From Prevotella sp. (GTDB lineage: Bacteria > Bacteroidota > Bacteroidia > Bacteroidales > Bacteroidaceae), in the NCBI GenBank assembly GCA_015060485.1, contig SUYI01000006.1, positions 62,001 through 126,000 of the forward strand: DNA of 64,000 nt. Reading direction: 5' to 3'. Made by a program: the position numbers and the translations under genes. Under the pieces are notes generated by a model. The model saw only the letters and a program-made list of their open reading frames with translations. It ran no database searches and was not told where the DNA came from. Below, piece by piece: positions 33,091 to 42,383 of this stretch. The first letter of the stretch is position 1; every line of letters starts with the position of its first letter.

Positions 33091-34088
33091 CGTGCTCATA
33101 GTAAGCTCTTATACTTCTCGTAACAGGCGTGTTATGAGAGGTACAAAAGCCTGCTATGAGCACCAGGCAGACGCGGACATATCCTTTCTGGCAAAAGGAC
33201 AAGACCGCCTGATGTCTGCCTGCTCGTTTGTCTATGGCAAAGAGTATCATTGCTTTCTTGGCTCTATCAACTCCCGACCACCCAACCCCTGTTCTCGCTA
33301 AAAACGCTATCCATTTCACGGCAGCCTGCGCTTCGGACTGCTTGCTGCTATCGTCGAACCTTTCCTCCAAGTATCTCTCGAATGACAGTCTTTAACGCCA
33401 TTTGAAAGATACTCTCAGAAAGGCTTGATGATGGCAGCGGCTTAAACTGTTTTCGGCTGCTGTGAGGTGGATGGCTTATTCGGACGCTACTGGTTTTCGT
33501 GCTCATAGTAAGCTCTCGTATATCTCGTAACAAGTGTGTTATGAGTGATACAAAAGCCTGCTATGAGCACTGGGCAGACGCGGACATATCCTTTCTGAGA
33601 AAGGAAAAGACCGCTTGTGTCTGCACTCTGCACTTTGCACTATTGCACTTTGTGTCTCTCTTTGGTATCATCTCCCAACCGCCCAACCCTGTCTCCGCTA
33701 AAAACGCTATCCATTTCACGGTAGCCTGCGCTTCGGATTGCTTGCTGCTATCGTCGAACCTTTCCTCCAAGTATCTCTCGAATGACAGCCTTCAACGCCA
33801 TTTGAAAGATACTCTCAGAAAGGCTTGATGATGGCAGCGGCTTAAAGTGTATTCGGCTACTGTGAGGTGGATGGCTTATTCGGACGCTACTGGTTTTCGT
33901 GCTCATAGTAAGCTCTCGTATATCTCGTAACAAGTGTGTTATGAGTGATACAAAAGCCTGCTATGAGCACTGGGCAGACGCGGACATATCCTTTCTGAGA
34001 AAGGAAAAGACCGCTTGATGTCTGCCTGCACTTTGCACTATTGCACTTTGTGTTTCTCTTTGTTATCATCTCCCGACCACCCACCCCT
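33091..34088. repeat. Tandem ~400-bp direct repeats, two and a half copies
   Basis: Copies start with CGTGCTCATAG at 33091, 33498 and 33898 (periods 407 and 400); the third is cut off at about 34088. Each begins with a long hairpin: GTGCTCATAG pairs with CTATGAGCAC about 65 nt on, enclosing CTCGTAACA/TGTTATGAG. Another pair, AGTATCT/AGATACT, is internal. Related minus-strand frames recur in each unit but follow from the repetition and look non-coding. Repeats of this size suggest an origin, segregation site or recombination hotspot. The rest of the 32928-34785 gap contains the ssb terminator, RNA element B and a small ORF. Confidence 0.8.
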
Positions 34089-34174
34089 ATTGATGGCTTC
34101 CTCTACCATGCTGGTACTTCTTCGTCGTCCTTTCACATCACTTTATCCCGACGGCTATTGATGACTATCCCCCG

Positions 34175-34405
34175 TGCAAATTTAGAGAGGCTTGATGAAC
34201 ATGCAAGTACCGACAGGCTATTTCGGGAGCAAGTTCATGCTGAACTTCCTGCCGAAATTCCTTGCATCATCATCAATTCACCTCTCTTGTTCTTGGCACA
34301 GAGGATAGTCTATAGCTGACGGGATAAGCCGATGAGCTTTAAAAAAAACTTCTCAGAAGCGATTCTTCTAAAGAGGAAGTCTCAACTTCAGGGATGTCCG
34401 ATAAA
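34175..34405 (+). ncRNA. Structured RNA element, copy B
   Basis: Homologue of 29451-29694. Helices: P1 AGAGAGG (34184-34190) with CCTCTCT (34281-34287); P1b TTGATGA (34192-34198) with TCATCAA (34270-34276); P2 ATTTCGG (34220-34226) with CCGAAAT (34252-34258); inner AAGTTC/GAACTT; 3' hairpin GAAGT/ACTTC; end block GTCCGATAAA (34396-34405). Sequence in the stems differs from copy A while pairing is kept. Confidence 0.7.
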
Positions 34406-34423
34406 CTTGCGTTCCGTCAGGTA

Positions 34424-34570
34424 ATGCGAGTGATAATCGGAGGCAAACAACGGCGACTGGAGCTATCTCTGGAGCCTGGTAATGAATATTATAAACTGTA
34501 TGGATATGGAACTGATTCTGCTCTACGTCCTGTGGCGTTTCGCCAAGGCAATATGTGTGGGCTGGACTAA
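34424..34570 (+). CDS. Possible 48-aa small protein
   Basis: A short frame starting MRVIIGGKQRRLELSLEPGN and continuing with YYKLYGYGTDSAL; composition looks protein-like. It begins 18 nt after the end block of RNA element B, as the 29724 gene follows copy A. An overlapping 31-aa frame (34500-34595, MDMELILLYVLWRFAKAI) is hydrophobic and an alternative. Neither is certain. Confidence 0.35.
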   Translation: MRVIIGGKQRRLELSLEPGNEYYKLYGYGTDSALRPVAFRQGNMCGLD

Positions 34571-34683
34571 GGACAGCCACTACTACGACCGCTGAACAGC
34601 CTGAATACCGGCTTGTTTGGTGATGGTTTCTTGTGTGTCACCCATGATTTGGGCGACCGGATAATTGTGTTTTTTAACACGGG

Positions 34684-34752
34684 AAATGTTAAATTCTGAA
34701 GGTTTTGCCCTTATCTGTTGTATCGTCGCTTATTCTTCGTTCCTTTGCAGCC
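34684..34752 (+). promoter_or_regulatory. Transfer-region promoter module, copy 1
   Basis: AAATGTTAAATTCTG (34684-34698), a GGTTTTGCCC block, and a -7-like CTTTGCAGCC. The A of ATGTT and the first T of TTTGCAGCC are 58 bp apart, identical in three modules (39261-39329 and 48392-48460). It drives the 34786 operon. Confidence 0.7.
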
Positions 34753-34785
34753 AAATTCAAAATTCAACCATAAAATACAAGTCAA

Positions 34786-35022
34786 ATGAAAGCTATTTTT
34801 AATTTCCAAATCAAGATGGATGACCGCCAGACTGCCGTTCTTTTCGGCATGGAGGAGTGTAAAGGAGTGGACATTGAAGTGATGTCGAACCTCACTAAAC
34901 TGTTCTCTGAGACTAAGACAAAAATCTCCAAACTACTTGAAAAAGGCAGCCCGAAAGAACGTGTGGGTGGTGATTCTAATGCTTCAGAACCTGAGAAAAC
35001 AGGATCAAAATCCGTTGATTAA
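34786..35022 (+). CDS. Hypothetical protein, 78 aa
   Basis: A small protein (MKAIFNFQIKMDDRQTAVLF, then a low-complexity Glu/Lys/Ser tail). No function recognised. It heads the 34.8-37.6 kb operon under promoter module 1. Similar short proteins begin transfer operons in related elements as far as I recall, but I cannot name a family. Confidence 0.65.
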   Translation: MKAIFNFQIKMDDRQTAVLFGMEECKGVDIEVMSNLTKLFSETKTKISKLLEKGSPKERVGGDSNASEPEKTGSKSVD

Positions 35023-35110
35023 CTTTCTTGTGTCATAATTGAAATGTTTAATTCGGCAGGTGTGTAGGTATGTCGCTTGCACACCTGTTTTAATTTCCAA
35101 AGTCACTCAA

Positions 35111-36166
35111 ATGAAATCAAAAACGATCATCTTCCATGCGGCAGTATTCGCTATTCTGTGCCTCTGTTCTACTATAGCAAGCTGCCAGAAAAAAGGCATC
35201 CGAGTCAGGAACCTTCAAGAGACAATCGCGCTCAGTGAGCGTCACTATGAGACTATCAAGGATATGAGTACTGCATCTGTTGATGAACTGATTGGTATCA
35301 TCAACGTCACAGAAGAGTTGGAGGACTCTATTCTCTCCTTTTCTTCACGAGATACTATAGCCGCTAACAAGGAAATCCAGAAACGTATCATCTCTGTCAG
35401 CGACTCGCTCCGTTTTCACATCATGCGTCTGGCATTGTCACAGTCCAGGTCCTTGGCTGATGTCATCTATCTCAAGACAAATACCATCGGCAGGCAGCGT
35501 AGTTGCCTGGATCCAAAGTTGCATAAACAGGCTGAGAGGTTCTTCGGGAAACTCGATAATAACTCCACCTTCAAGGATGCTGCTACAACCATCAAGGAGT
35601 ATGAAAAGCTGTTGGCTAATGATGATTATTGGCATATCACAAGCCGGGAGATCTTCAAGGATTTCCTGAAACGGGAGGATATATGCTTCCGTTCCATGCT
35701 CCAGTTCCTGCCGACTATACCACAGGAAAAACTGCAGCGGTTCACGGAAGAGACAGCCTTGATCTGTAATTCTTTCTATGCTTCCGGCGACAAGTCGTTT
35801 GCTCCTGTTGAAGAGATTACGGCCTTCATGACAATGCGCTATAACCGCCGACTCCTACAAAATGCAGATGCCTGCAGGACTCATCTGATGAATGGTGTCA
35901 AACTGAACAAGACGGTTGCCCAAAACTACCGATGGATGCTTCTGCAGCCCTTCTTCAGCATCGATGAGATGTCTATGGCAGCTCTATCTTCAAGTCAGCA
36001 ACAACTCCTTCACGATATAGCTCAGGACATGCCTGAACTCTTTGCCAAGCTGGAGAAATACTTCCCGAAGAAGCAAGGAGCAAAGGACAAGGAGGCTTCA
36101 GAAACCAATATTATTGACGTTATTACCCTCTATATTTTAAAGTCTCACATTAAAAGTATTGTATAA
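35111..36166 (+). CDS. Predicted lipoprotein, 351 aa
   Basis: Start ATG 35111: MKSKTIIFHAAVFAILCLCS followed by TIASC gives a lipoprotein signal with Cys as lipidation site. The longer frame from 35039 adds an implausible N-terminus. The mature part is helical with no catalytic motif. Its last codons overlap the start of the next gene (ATGA at 36166), so translation is coupled. Probably envelope-associated within the conjugative element; role unknown. Confidence 0.75.
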   Translation: MKSKTIIFHAAVFAILCLCSTIASCQKKGIRVRNLQETIALSERHYETIKDMSTASVDELIGIINVTEELEDSILSFSSRDTIAANKEIQKRIISVSDSLRFHIMRLALSQSRSLADVIYLKTNTIGRQRSCLDPKLHKQAERFFGKLDNNSTFKDAATTIKEYEKLLANDDYWHITSREIFKDFLKREDICFRSMLQFLPTIPQEKLQRFTEETALICNSFYASGDKSFAPVEEITAFMTMRYNRRLLQNADACRTHLMNGVKLNKTVAQNYRWMLLQPFFSIDEMSMAALSSSQQQLLHDIAQDMPELFAKLEKYFPKKQGAKDKEASETNIIDVITLYILKSHIKSIV

Positions 36167-36663
36167 TGAACAACTCAAACGAACCATGCACTACGAAAGC
36201 CGAAAGATTCCAGAAATCATCGCTTTCACTGATGGACTTCAATGTAGAAGAAGCCATCAAGAACCTTGAAATGTGCCTGCATGTGGGCAAAGAAAACATC
36301 AGTAAGAAGAAGACGGAGAACTGTACTGTCCTGACTGTCTCTCTCGGAAAAATGCTGCTGATAGACCAGCTGATGGAGGACATTGAGAATATCCTAAACC
36401 TCTCCATCCTTCTTGCTACGAAGTCGGAAGATGGCAAATGTCTGGAGTGTATTGCCTACTCAAAGCCTTGTGTCGGTGATATGATCGTCGTGCATCTTTA
36501 TTCCCGTCTCTATGGCGTGATGGAGAGCTTCGAGGTCAATGTATATGACTCGATTGAAAAGGTGTATAAGGACTTGAAGAACCGTCTGGATTATCAGAAA
36601 GACATCAGCTGCAAATTCATGGAAGCGGAAGATCCAATGACTGTCCTCAGACAATTTATCTAA
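36166..36663 (+). CDS. Hypothetical protein, 165 aa
   Basis: A soluble protein with mixed helices (MDFNVEEAIKNLEMCLHVG; LLIDQLMEDIENILNLS). No domain recognised. It is translationally coupled to the upstream lipoprotein and followed by a membrane-protein gene after 11 nt. Confidence 0.7.
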   Translation: MNNSNEPCTTKAERFQKSSLSLMDFNVEEAIKNLEMCLHVGKENISKKKTENCTVLTVSLGKMLLIDQLMEDIENILNLSILLATKSEDGKCLECIAYSKPCVGDMIVVHLYSRLYGVMESFEVNVYDSIEKVYKDLKNRLDYQKDISCKFMEAEDPMTVLRQFI

Positions 36664-36674
36664 ACTATAGCACT

Positions 36675-37250
36675 ATGATTTACGTACTTGTTTTCATCAG
36701 ATTAGCCTTCTATTTCTTGGCTATGATGCTGTTTTTCTGCCATAGGTTCCACTATAAGCCTGGCTTTGAGCATCCTCGTGTCAGACCACTATACTTCTGG
36801 ACAAGACAGTTCCATGAGCACATGAAACGGTCAGATAATGCACGAAAGTTCTTCATCTTCCTGGTCATTATTCTTCTGACTATAGCACAGGCAACAGACC
36901 TGTCACTACTCACTGACTTTGGCTATATGAGCCTTGGTAGAGACAAATCCTATATCCAGTTCGGACTTGGCATGATGCTGACTATAGCATTGTTCCGATA
37001 CTCTATTTCTGATAAGTTCTTATCCAGAAGATCCGGACTCGTTATCGGCTATTGGGCTGTCTTGTTCCTCATAACTGTCCTGGCATTTTTTAAGCTGATT
37101 ATCCTTCAGGATGTTCTTTGCTTACTTCTTTTTGCCCGTTATCTATACCCTCAGAAAGAGGCAGCAGATGCGCCCAAAGGACGTAAAAGCATACCCGATG
37201 ATTGTTACAAAAAGAGGGCATTTCGCATAGCGGCAAGCCTATTTGTCTGA
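36675..37250 (+). CDS. Predicted multi-pass membrane protein, 191 aa
   Basis: Four to five hydrophobic segments: LVFIRLAFYFLAMMLFF, FFIFLVIILLTIAQ, LGMMLTIALF, YWAVLFLITVLAFF and LIILQDVLCLLLF. The ends are basic. No enzymatic motif. It sits in the operon leading to the relaxase and is likely an inner-membrane accessory component; exact role unknown. Confidence 0.75.
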   Translation: MIYVLVFIRLAFYFLAMMLFFCHRFHYKPGFEHPRVRPLYFWTRQFHEHMKRSDNARKFFIFLVIILLTIAQATDLSLLTDFGYMSLGRDKSYIQFGLGMMLTIALFRYSISDKFLSRRSGLVIGYWAVLFLITVLAFFKLIILQDVLCLLLFARYLYPQKEAADAPKGRKSIPDDCYKKRAFRIAASLFV

Positions 37251-37266
37251 CTCAAATATTGGCAAA

Positions 37267-37596
37267 ATGAAGATGGATAAGACGCAATACTCTGTCAAAA
37301 TGAGTACGGAATTGGTCGCCTTTCTTGGCAAGGCTTTGCCTCACCGCACATCACGAATTGAAGCCTATACCGACCTGCTGAACGAGCAGATGAAGATGCT
37401 TGAAATAGACTTTGATGGTGGCTGCTCGGTGCCCTTTCTGGTTAAATTCCTCGAACTTACAGAACGATGGAACTGGGGACGGAACACTGTCATACGCTTT
37501 CTGCAATCGCTGGAAAACTATGGCGCTATCGAGGTTAAAAGATGCCAGGATGGCACACTGATTCGTGTACTCAATATATCGCAGGACACCCCTTAG
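37267..37596 (+). CDS. Helix-turn-helix-like protein, 109 aa
   Basis: A small protein with a predicted winged-helix C-terminus: SVPFLVKFLELTERWNWGRN, TVIRFLQSLENYGAIEVKR. The frame upstream starts at TTG 37243; ATG 37267 is preferred. It directly precedes the candidate oriT region and the relaxase gene, the usual place for a DNA-binding mobilisation accessory or transcription regulator. No family name can be given with confidence. Confidence 0.7.
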   Translation: MKMDKTQYSVKMSTELVAFLGKALPHRTSRIEAYTDLLNEQMKMLEIDFDGGCSVPFLVKFLELTERWNWGRNTVIRFLQSLENYGAIEVKRCQDGTLIRVLNISQDTP

Positions 37597-37774
37597 GCTA
37601 ACAACCCAAGGGGCTTGCCCTGTGTGTTCCGTTTTTTTTATGGGGCAGCCTAATACCCCTAAAAGTACCTTTTTAGGGAGAGGGAGGCCATCAAAGGAGC
37701 AAGCTCCGGCCTCTGTTTAAAGGGGTTTCGCCTATTCTGTTCTATGTATCATTTTTCTAAAGCAACAACAAATT
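37597..37774. other. Hairpin-rich gap before the relaxase gene, candidate oriT
   Basis: 178 bp with three strong inverted repeats: CCCCTT/AAGGGG near 37588-37613, CCTAAAA/TTTTAGG near 37657-37678, and GAGGCC/GGCCTC enclosing GGAGC-AA-GCTCC near 37684-37714. Position immediately upstream of a MobV relaxase gene and downstream of a DNA-binding-type gene fits oriT; the nick site is not identifiable. The first hairpin may instead be a terminator. Confidence 0.45.
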
Positions 37775-39244
37775 ATGGCGTATCAAGTATTAGACATTAA
37801 AACCCAAAAGGGAATGAGTGAAGCGGAGAGCGCAGAGCATCTTAGAAAGCGTACTACGGATTCCCTGAAGGAAGCAAAGCGCAAAGGTAACTATGATGTA
37901 ACCCGTGAGCCTCTGAACTTTGAGATTGGCAAGGGCTGTGTTATCAAGGCCATCGATAAGCAGCATAGTATACCGACACGGATGAGGGCAAATCTTATCA
38001 GTCGTGGCATCAAAGACCCGAACGAGGGCTTGAAGGAAGGGAAGTACCGCACCGTGGTCAATATGATCCTTGGCGGTTCTCGCGAACAGATGAGACGTTT
38101 GGCTTTCGGCGACCAGACAATCAAGGAAGGGCTTGATGCTGACAACTCTCAGGTGACAAGGAAACCTGACATCGAGAACTGGGCAAAGGACATGTATCAG
38201 TTCATGGCCAAGAAATATGGGGAAGAGAACATCGTTGCTTTCGTTGTTCATCTGGACGAACTGAACCCGCATATCCATTGTACGCTGATGCCTATCGACG
38301 AGACAGGCAAGTTCAACTACAAAGGCATCTTCAACGGCAAAGGAAAGAAATTCGGGCTGAGTGACTATTATTTCCGACTCCATGATGAGCTGTCTATTAT
38401 CAACAAGAAATATAGTCTTGACAGAGGCTCACACATAGCGGAAACGGGAGCACGTCACCGAAGCACGGAAGAATATGTGCGCCACCTCGACGAACAGCGT
38501 GAACAACTGGAGCAGAAATGCAGTACGCTTCAGAATGAGATCACCATCTATCGCCAAACCAAGAGAGAGTTGGATGAGGAGATAAGAAAGGCTGACAAGC
38601 GTGTGAAGGGTCTGACAACGATGATTGGCAATCTGGAGAAAGACAAGTCTGGAATCGAAAAACAAATTGAGGAGCTGAAACGCTCAGGCGAGGAGAGTTC
38701 CCGTGAGACCCAATCCAAACTCTTTATCCTTCAACAGCAGTTGCAGACTATTGAGAACAAGATTGAGGACAAACAGGAAAAACTGGATGCTGCCGTAGTC
38801 CAGTTAAGACAACTGGGTGAACAACATCGTGAGCTGTCTGACCAGTACGAACATCTGCAGGAGGAGGTCAACAAGGTCGTGCCAATAGCAGAGGAGCGTG
38901 CCTTCCAGGGTGTGCAGGCTCAACTGTCTCAGATGATGATTGATGATACGAAGATTCAGTTCTCCAGACTGTCACAGTTGGATGCCAGGGCTTTGGACTA
39001 CTTCGAGGGAACGCTGCTGATGGATATGGCTGAGCATGGCCAGGCTATCATGACAGTGGCTGCAGCTCTCTTCCTCGGATATGTCGATAAGGCAACGGAG
39101 TTTGCACAGACACATGGAGGTGGCGGTGGCCCTAGTGGTGACTGGGGAAAGAAGGACGGTGAGGATGACCGAAAATGGGCAAGGCGCTGTCTGGCAGAAG
39201 CCGCAAGGATGATGAAGAGCAATGGCAGGAACAGACGGCGTTAA
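37775..39244 (+). CDS. MobV-family relaxase (Mob_Pre-type)
   Basis: A 489-aa protein. The N-terminal ~200 residues form the relaxase domain; the metal motif VVHLDELNPHIHCTLMPI is the H-x-D-E-x-x-P-H-x-H signature of MobV enzymes. A long coiled coil follows (about residues 230-370, rich in Glu/Gln/Lys), and the C-terminus has a glycine-rich stretch and a basic tail (NGRNRRR). MobV relaxases nick oriT and pilot the single strand. The coupling-protein gene is 5 kb downstream on the same strand. Confidence 0.9.
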   Translation: MAYQVLDIKTQKGMSEAESAEHLRKRTTDSLKEAKRKGNYDVTREPLNFEIGKGCVIKAIDKQHSIPTRMRANLISRGIKDPNEGLKEGKYRTVVNMILGGSREQMRRLAFGDQTIKEGLDADNSQVTRKPDIENWAKDMYQFMAKKYGEENIVAFVVHLDELNPHIHCTLMPIDETGKFNYKGIFNGKGKKFGLSDYYFRLHDELSIINKKYSLDRGSHIAETGARHRSTEEYVRHLDEQREQLEQKCSTLQNEITIYRQTKRELDEEIRKADKRVKGLTTMIGNLEKDKSGIEKQIEELKRSGEESSRETQSKLFILQQQLQTIENKIEDKQEKLDAAVVQLRQLGEQHRELSDQYEHLQEEVNKVVPIAEERAFQGVQAQLSQMMIDDTKIQFSRLSQLDARALDYFEGTLLMDMAEHGQAIMTVAAALFLGYVDKATEFAQTHGGGGGPSGDWGKKDGEDDRKWARRCLAEAARMMKSNGRNRRR

Positions 39245-39260
39245 CATTCTGAGCAGTGCC

Positions 39261-39329
39261 AAATGTTAAATTCTGGAAGTTTTGCCCAAAACTATTTCAT
39301 CGTCACTTATTTGATATTACTTTGCAGCC
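39261..39329 (+). promoter_or_regulatory. Transfer-region promoter module, copy 2
   Basis: AAATGTTAAATTCTGGAAG, TTTTGCCC, then TTACTTTGCAGCC; 58-bp internal spacing as in copies 1 and 3. Upstream of the OmpA-like gene. Confidence 0.72.
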
Positions 39330-39361
39330 GTTTTTCAGGATAAACTAAAATCGTTAGAAAT

Positions 39362-40702
39362 ATGAAAATTCAGAAAGTACTATTCATGACTGCTGGCCTT
39401 CTCCTCGGAAGCGTCAGCGCAGGTGCTGCCATCAATGGTGACAGTGCCTATGTGGCGGATGATCCTGTAATGGTCATCCAGCCTGTGACTCCTGTCTATC
39501 TCGATGATGTGGCAGGGAATCTCTCATTCACCTCCAACTGGTTCCTGTCCGTTCAGGGCGGTATGTCGGCTTTCATCGGGAAGCCAGTCGGTTGCGGTGA
39601 TCTCTTCGACCGGACTAAGCCCATGCTGAGCATCGGACTTGGCAAGTGGTTCACGCCTCATTTCGGAAGCCGTCTCTCTTTCCAAGGCTTTAAGTTCGTT
39701 GACCAAGGACTGGCCGCACGGACTTTCCAGAGTGTACACCTTGACCTGATGTATAACCTTTGTAATGACTACAAGCATAACAGCATCGGCCTCGGAAGAT
39801 GGGGAGTCATCCCTTATGCCGGGTGTGGCATCATCAACAACTCGTTTGCCCGTAAGAATCCATTTGCCATATCGTTTGGTATCATCGGACAGTATCGCTT
39901 CTGCAAAAGATTGATTCTCTCAGGTGAATTGGGGAATACCATCACCTTTCAGGACTTTGATGGTGTCGGTAACGCCCGAAAAGCTGGGGATAATCTGCTA
40001 CAGGGGAGCATTGGCTTGACTGTCATATTAGGAAAGGCTGGCTGGAAGCGTGTCATTGATCCTATGCCTTACATCTATCAGAATGACTGGCTGATGGAAT
40101 ATACGGACAAGCTTCGGGCAAAGAATGACCAGATGGCTAAACGTATCGCCAAAGATGATGCAGCTCTGAAAGAGTACCGAAAGATACTCCAGATAAAAGG
40201 CTTGCTCGATGACGATGCTGATTCCGATATGCTGGCCAAGAATTATCCGAGAAACAACTATAGTGGGCTGAATGCCCTCAGACAACGGATGAAAGGCTCT
40301 CAGATACCTTCTTTGGATAATCCTGTAAAGAGCAGTTCTTTTGAAACATCCAATGACAGCAATGAATGTATCGGAGCACCTGTCAATTTCTTCTTCAAAC
40401 TGAACACAGCAAAACTGACCAGTAAGGCACAGCAGCTGAACATTGCTGAGATAGCACGGGTAGCGAAGGAGCATAGTCTGTTTGTACGTATCATCGGAGC
40501 TGCCGACAAGGCAACGGGAACGGAGAACAGGAACAAGGAGCTTTCCGATAGTCGAGCGGCTTATATCTCAGGACAGCTTCAGAAGAGAGGCATCCCGATA
40601 GACAAGATCATCTGTGAGGGTGTCGGCGGCATCAGCAGATTCAAACCTGATGAGATCAACAGACATACTCGCGTGATGCTCTACCGTAAATTGCCAGACT
40701 AA
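39362..40702 (+). CDS. OmpA-family outer-membrane protein
   Basis: A 446-aa protein with a signal peptide (KVLFMTAGLLLGSVSAGAA). The first ~240 mature residues look like a beta-barrel (GGMSAFIGKPVGCGD, LSIGLGKWFTPHFGSRLSFQ, GIIGQYRFCKRLILSGELG). A helical linker follows, then a C-terminal OmpA-like peptidoglycan-binding domain: FFKLNTAKLTSKAQQLNI, LSDSRAAYISGQLQKRGI and RHTRVMLYRK. Such proteins may stabilise the transfer apparatus or the donor envelope. Own promoter (module 2); followed by the 40776 gene. Confidence 0.85.
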   Translation: MKIQKVLFMTAGLLLGSVSAGAAINGDSAYVADDPVMVIQPVTPVYLDDVAGNLSFTSNWFLSVQGGMSAFIGKPVGCGDLFDRTKPMLSIGLGKWFTPHFGSRLSFQGFKFVDQGLAARTFQSVHLDLMYNLCNDYKHNSIGLGRWGVIPYAGCGIINNSFARKNPFAISFGIIGQYRFCKRLILSGELGNTITFQDFDGVGNARKAGDNLLQGSIGLTVILGKAGWKRVIDPMPYIYQNDWLMEYTDKLRAKNDQMAKRIAKDDAALKEYRKILQIKGLLDDDADSDMLAKNYPRNNYSGLNALRQRMKGSQIPSLDNPVKSSSFETSNDSNECIGAPVNFFFKLNTAKLTSKAQQLNIAEIARVAKEHSLFVRIIGAADKATGTENRNKELSDSRAAYISGQLQKRGIPIDKIICEGVGGISRFKPDEINRHTRVMLYRKLPD

Positions 40703-40775
40703 GCGTTAAGGGAACTTGCACCTGTATTGGGTAGCAAGTTCCAGCCGTATATAAACGAATCATAAATACAGTATT

Positions 40776-42371
40776 ATGTCAACACTCAGAAAAGACTACA
40801 ACCCAAGCGGTGACATATCGAGGAATTTGGAAGAGACCCTGCGAAAGAACGGCATGGATGCTCATCTTAAACAGGACGGCAACAACTACCAGCTACAGGT
40901 CGTCAGCCACGATTCTCCCGTTGTCACCTATGACATCAGCAGGAGCGATGCCCTGAAGCTGATGAATGGCGGTTCTCATGCTTCAGACAAGAAAGCATAC
41001 AATACTTTCGTTAATATCGTCCGCAATGATTTCTATGTTCCTAACAACTATGTCCATGCCAAGAATGCAGGTAGCCATGTCAATATGGGACTGAACGGTT
41101 ATCGGGCTGATATGCCGCCACTGGCAACGCCTCCTTTCAGAAGGGGATTTGACAGAACTGAGCTGTTCCGTCCTGGTTTACCTGAAGGTCAGTTGTTCAG
41201 ACGGATTGATGGGCGTATTTACCCAAACGGGCCAATGATGGTGGCAGAGCGTCCCGGTGGTGTCATGCGGCCAGGTGAACTACAGTCTGGAGGTGCTGGC
41301 TTCTATTATAAAGGCAGGCAGCAGAATGTACAGGCTGACGTTCTGGCTAACTTGGGTAACATCGAGGTAAAGCCTATCGAGCGTCAGAACGGTCAGGCGA
41401 TTCCCTACAGTGAACGGATAAGTTCACCTGTCTATTTCAATAGCAAGGCTTTCCAAGAGGTAATGGCCTCACACGGCATTGTGATTGACGAGCAGAAAAA
41501 GACGCTGACCATCCAGTCCTCTGAGGTTCCGAAGGACATCAGATATAAGCTGACTGATGAAGAGTTCCAGATGCTCACGAACAACAAGGTCAAAGGACAA
41601 GATGGTGTGTCTGTCGAAGCGCGTCTTGACATCATCAACAGGATCATTGCTGCCGACTTCGCAGGAAAGGTTACAAAAGAAATGCTTGAAAGCAGGAATC
41701 TTGTTGATGTAAAGCTACAGCCTGAGAAGGAACAGGAAATCCTTCATAAAAGGATGGCTGTCCGCATTGAGGAACCGAACGAGAATAACGGACGATTCCC
41801 TTTGCGTGATAATGATCTGTCAGGTACGCTTGACCGTGAGCATACCGTTGGTATCGTGGACGGACGTGAACTTGAAAAGCTGAAAGAGTCCAAAGGATGG
41901 TATCGTGAGCAGGCTCATGGCAGGGAGGTTGCCGTAGGTGCCATCACGGTGGAACCAGACCATGAACATACGGGGAAATACAAGATGACCGCTATCATCG
42001 ACGGTGAGCGGGTCAGCCATGAGATTACCCAGAAACAATACGATAAGTTCATGGCCGTAGATGACTACCACCGCATGAAACTGTTTTCAAAGGTGTTCCC
42101 TGAAGTGGAAATGAAGGGCAACGGAAATGGTGTGAATGTGGGTGCTGCCATACTTGCGGCTCTGACTGTCGGAACAGGTGTCGCTCATGCCATCGGAGGA
42201 CCAAGACCACCGATGCCTGCACCGGAGGTATATATGGACAGGTTTGAAGCCCATCATGTGTACTCTAAGCCTGGAGTGATTGATGCCGCAACGATTGCTG
42301 CAGCACAGTTTGAAAGCGAGACTGCAAGCCGTATGCCTGCAGAGAACGAGTCCATTGGTATGGGACGTTAA
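40776..42371 (+). CDS. DUF3945-type protein
   Basis: A 531-aa protein. The central part (VYFNSKAFQEVMASHGIVID, YKLTDEEFQMLTNNKVKGQ) and the later half (KYKMTAIIDGERVSHEITQK, QYDKFMAVDDYHRMKLFSKV) match the repeating DUF3945 pattern of Bacteroidales transfer-element proteins. A short hydrophobic stretch AAILAALTVGTGVAHAIGG lies near the C-terminus and may insert in the membrane. The role is unknown. A similar DUF3945-like segment ends the 1197-aa fusion at 53040. Confidence 0.7.
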   Translation: MSTLRKDYNPSGDISRNLEETLRKNGMDAHLKQDGNNYQLQVVSHDSPVVTYDISRSDALKLMNGGSHASDKKAYNTFVNIVRNDFYVPNNYVHAKNAGSHVNMGLNGYRADMPPLATPPFRRGFDRTELFRPGLPEGQLFRRIDGRIYPNGPMMVAERPGGVMRPGELQSGGAGFYYKGRQQNVQADVLANLGNIEVKPIERQNGQAIPYSERISSPVYFNSKAFQEVMASHGIVIDEQKKTLTIQSSEVPKDIRYKLTDEEFQMLTNNKVKGQDGVSVEARLDIINRIIAADFAGKVTKEMLESRNLVDVKLQPEKEQEILHKRMAVRIEEPNENNGRFPLRDNDLSGTLDREHTVGIVDGRELEKLKESKGWYREQAHGREVAVGAITVEPDHEHTGKYKMTAIIDGERVSHEITQKQYDKFMAVDDYHRMKLFSKVFPEVEMKGNGNGVNVGAAILAALTVGTGVAHAIGGPRPPMPAPEVYMDRFEAHHVYSKPGVIDAATIAAAQFESETASRMPAENESIGMGR

Positions 42372-42383
42372 TAATACAAGCTA

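Noticed and set aside
33074..33933. Several minus-strand frames of 60-98 aa, similar to each other
   Set aside because: They recur because the DNA is tandemly repeated; they lack promoters and start sites of normal quality and differ in reading frame ends between units.
33091..34088. CRISPR array
   Set aside because: The repeat unit is about 400 bp with no short spacers and no cas genes are present.
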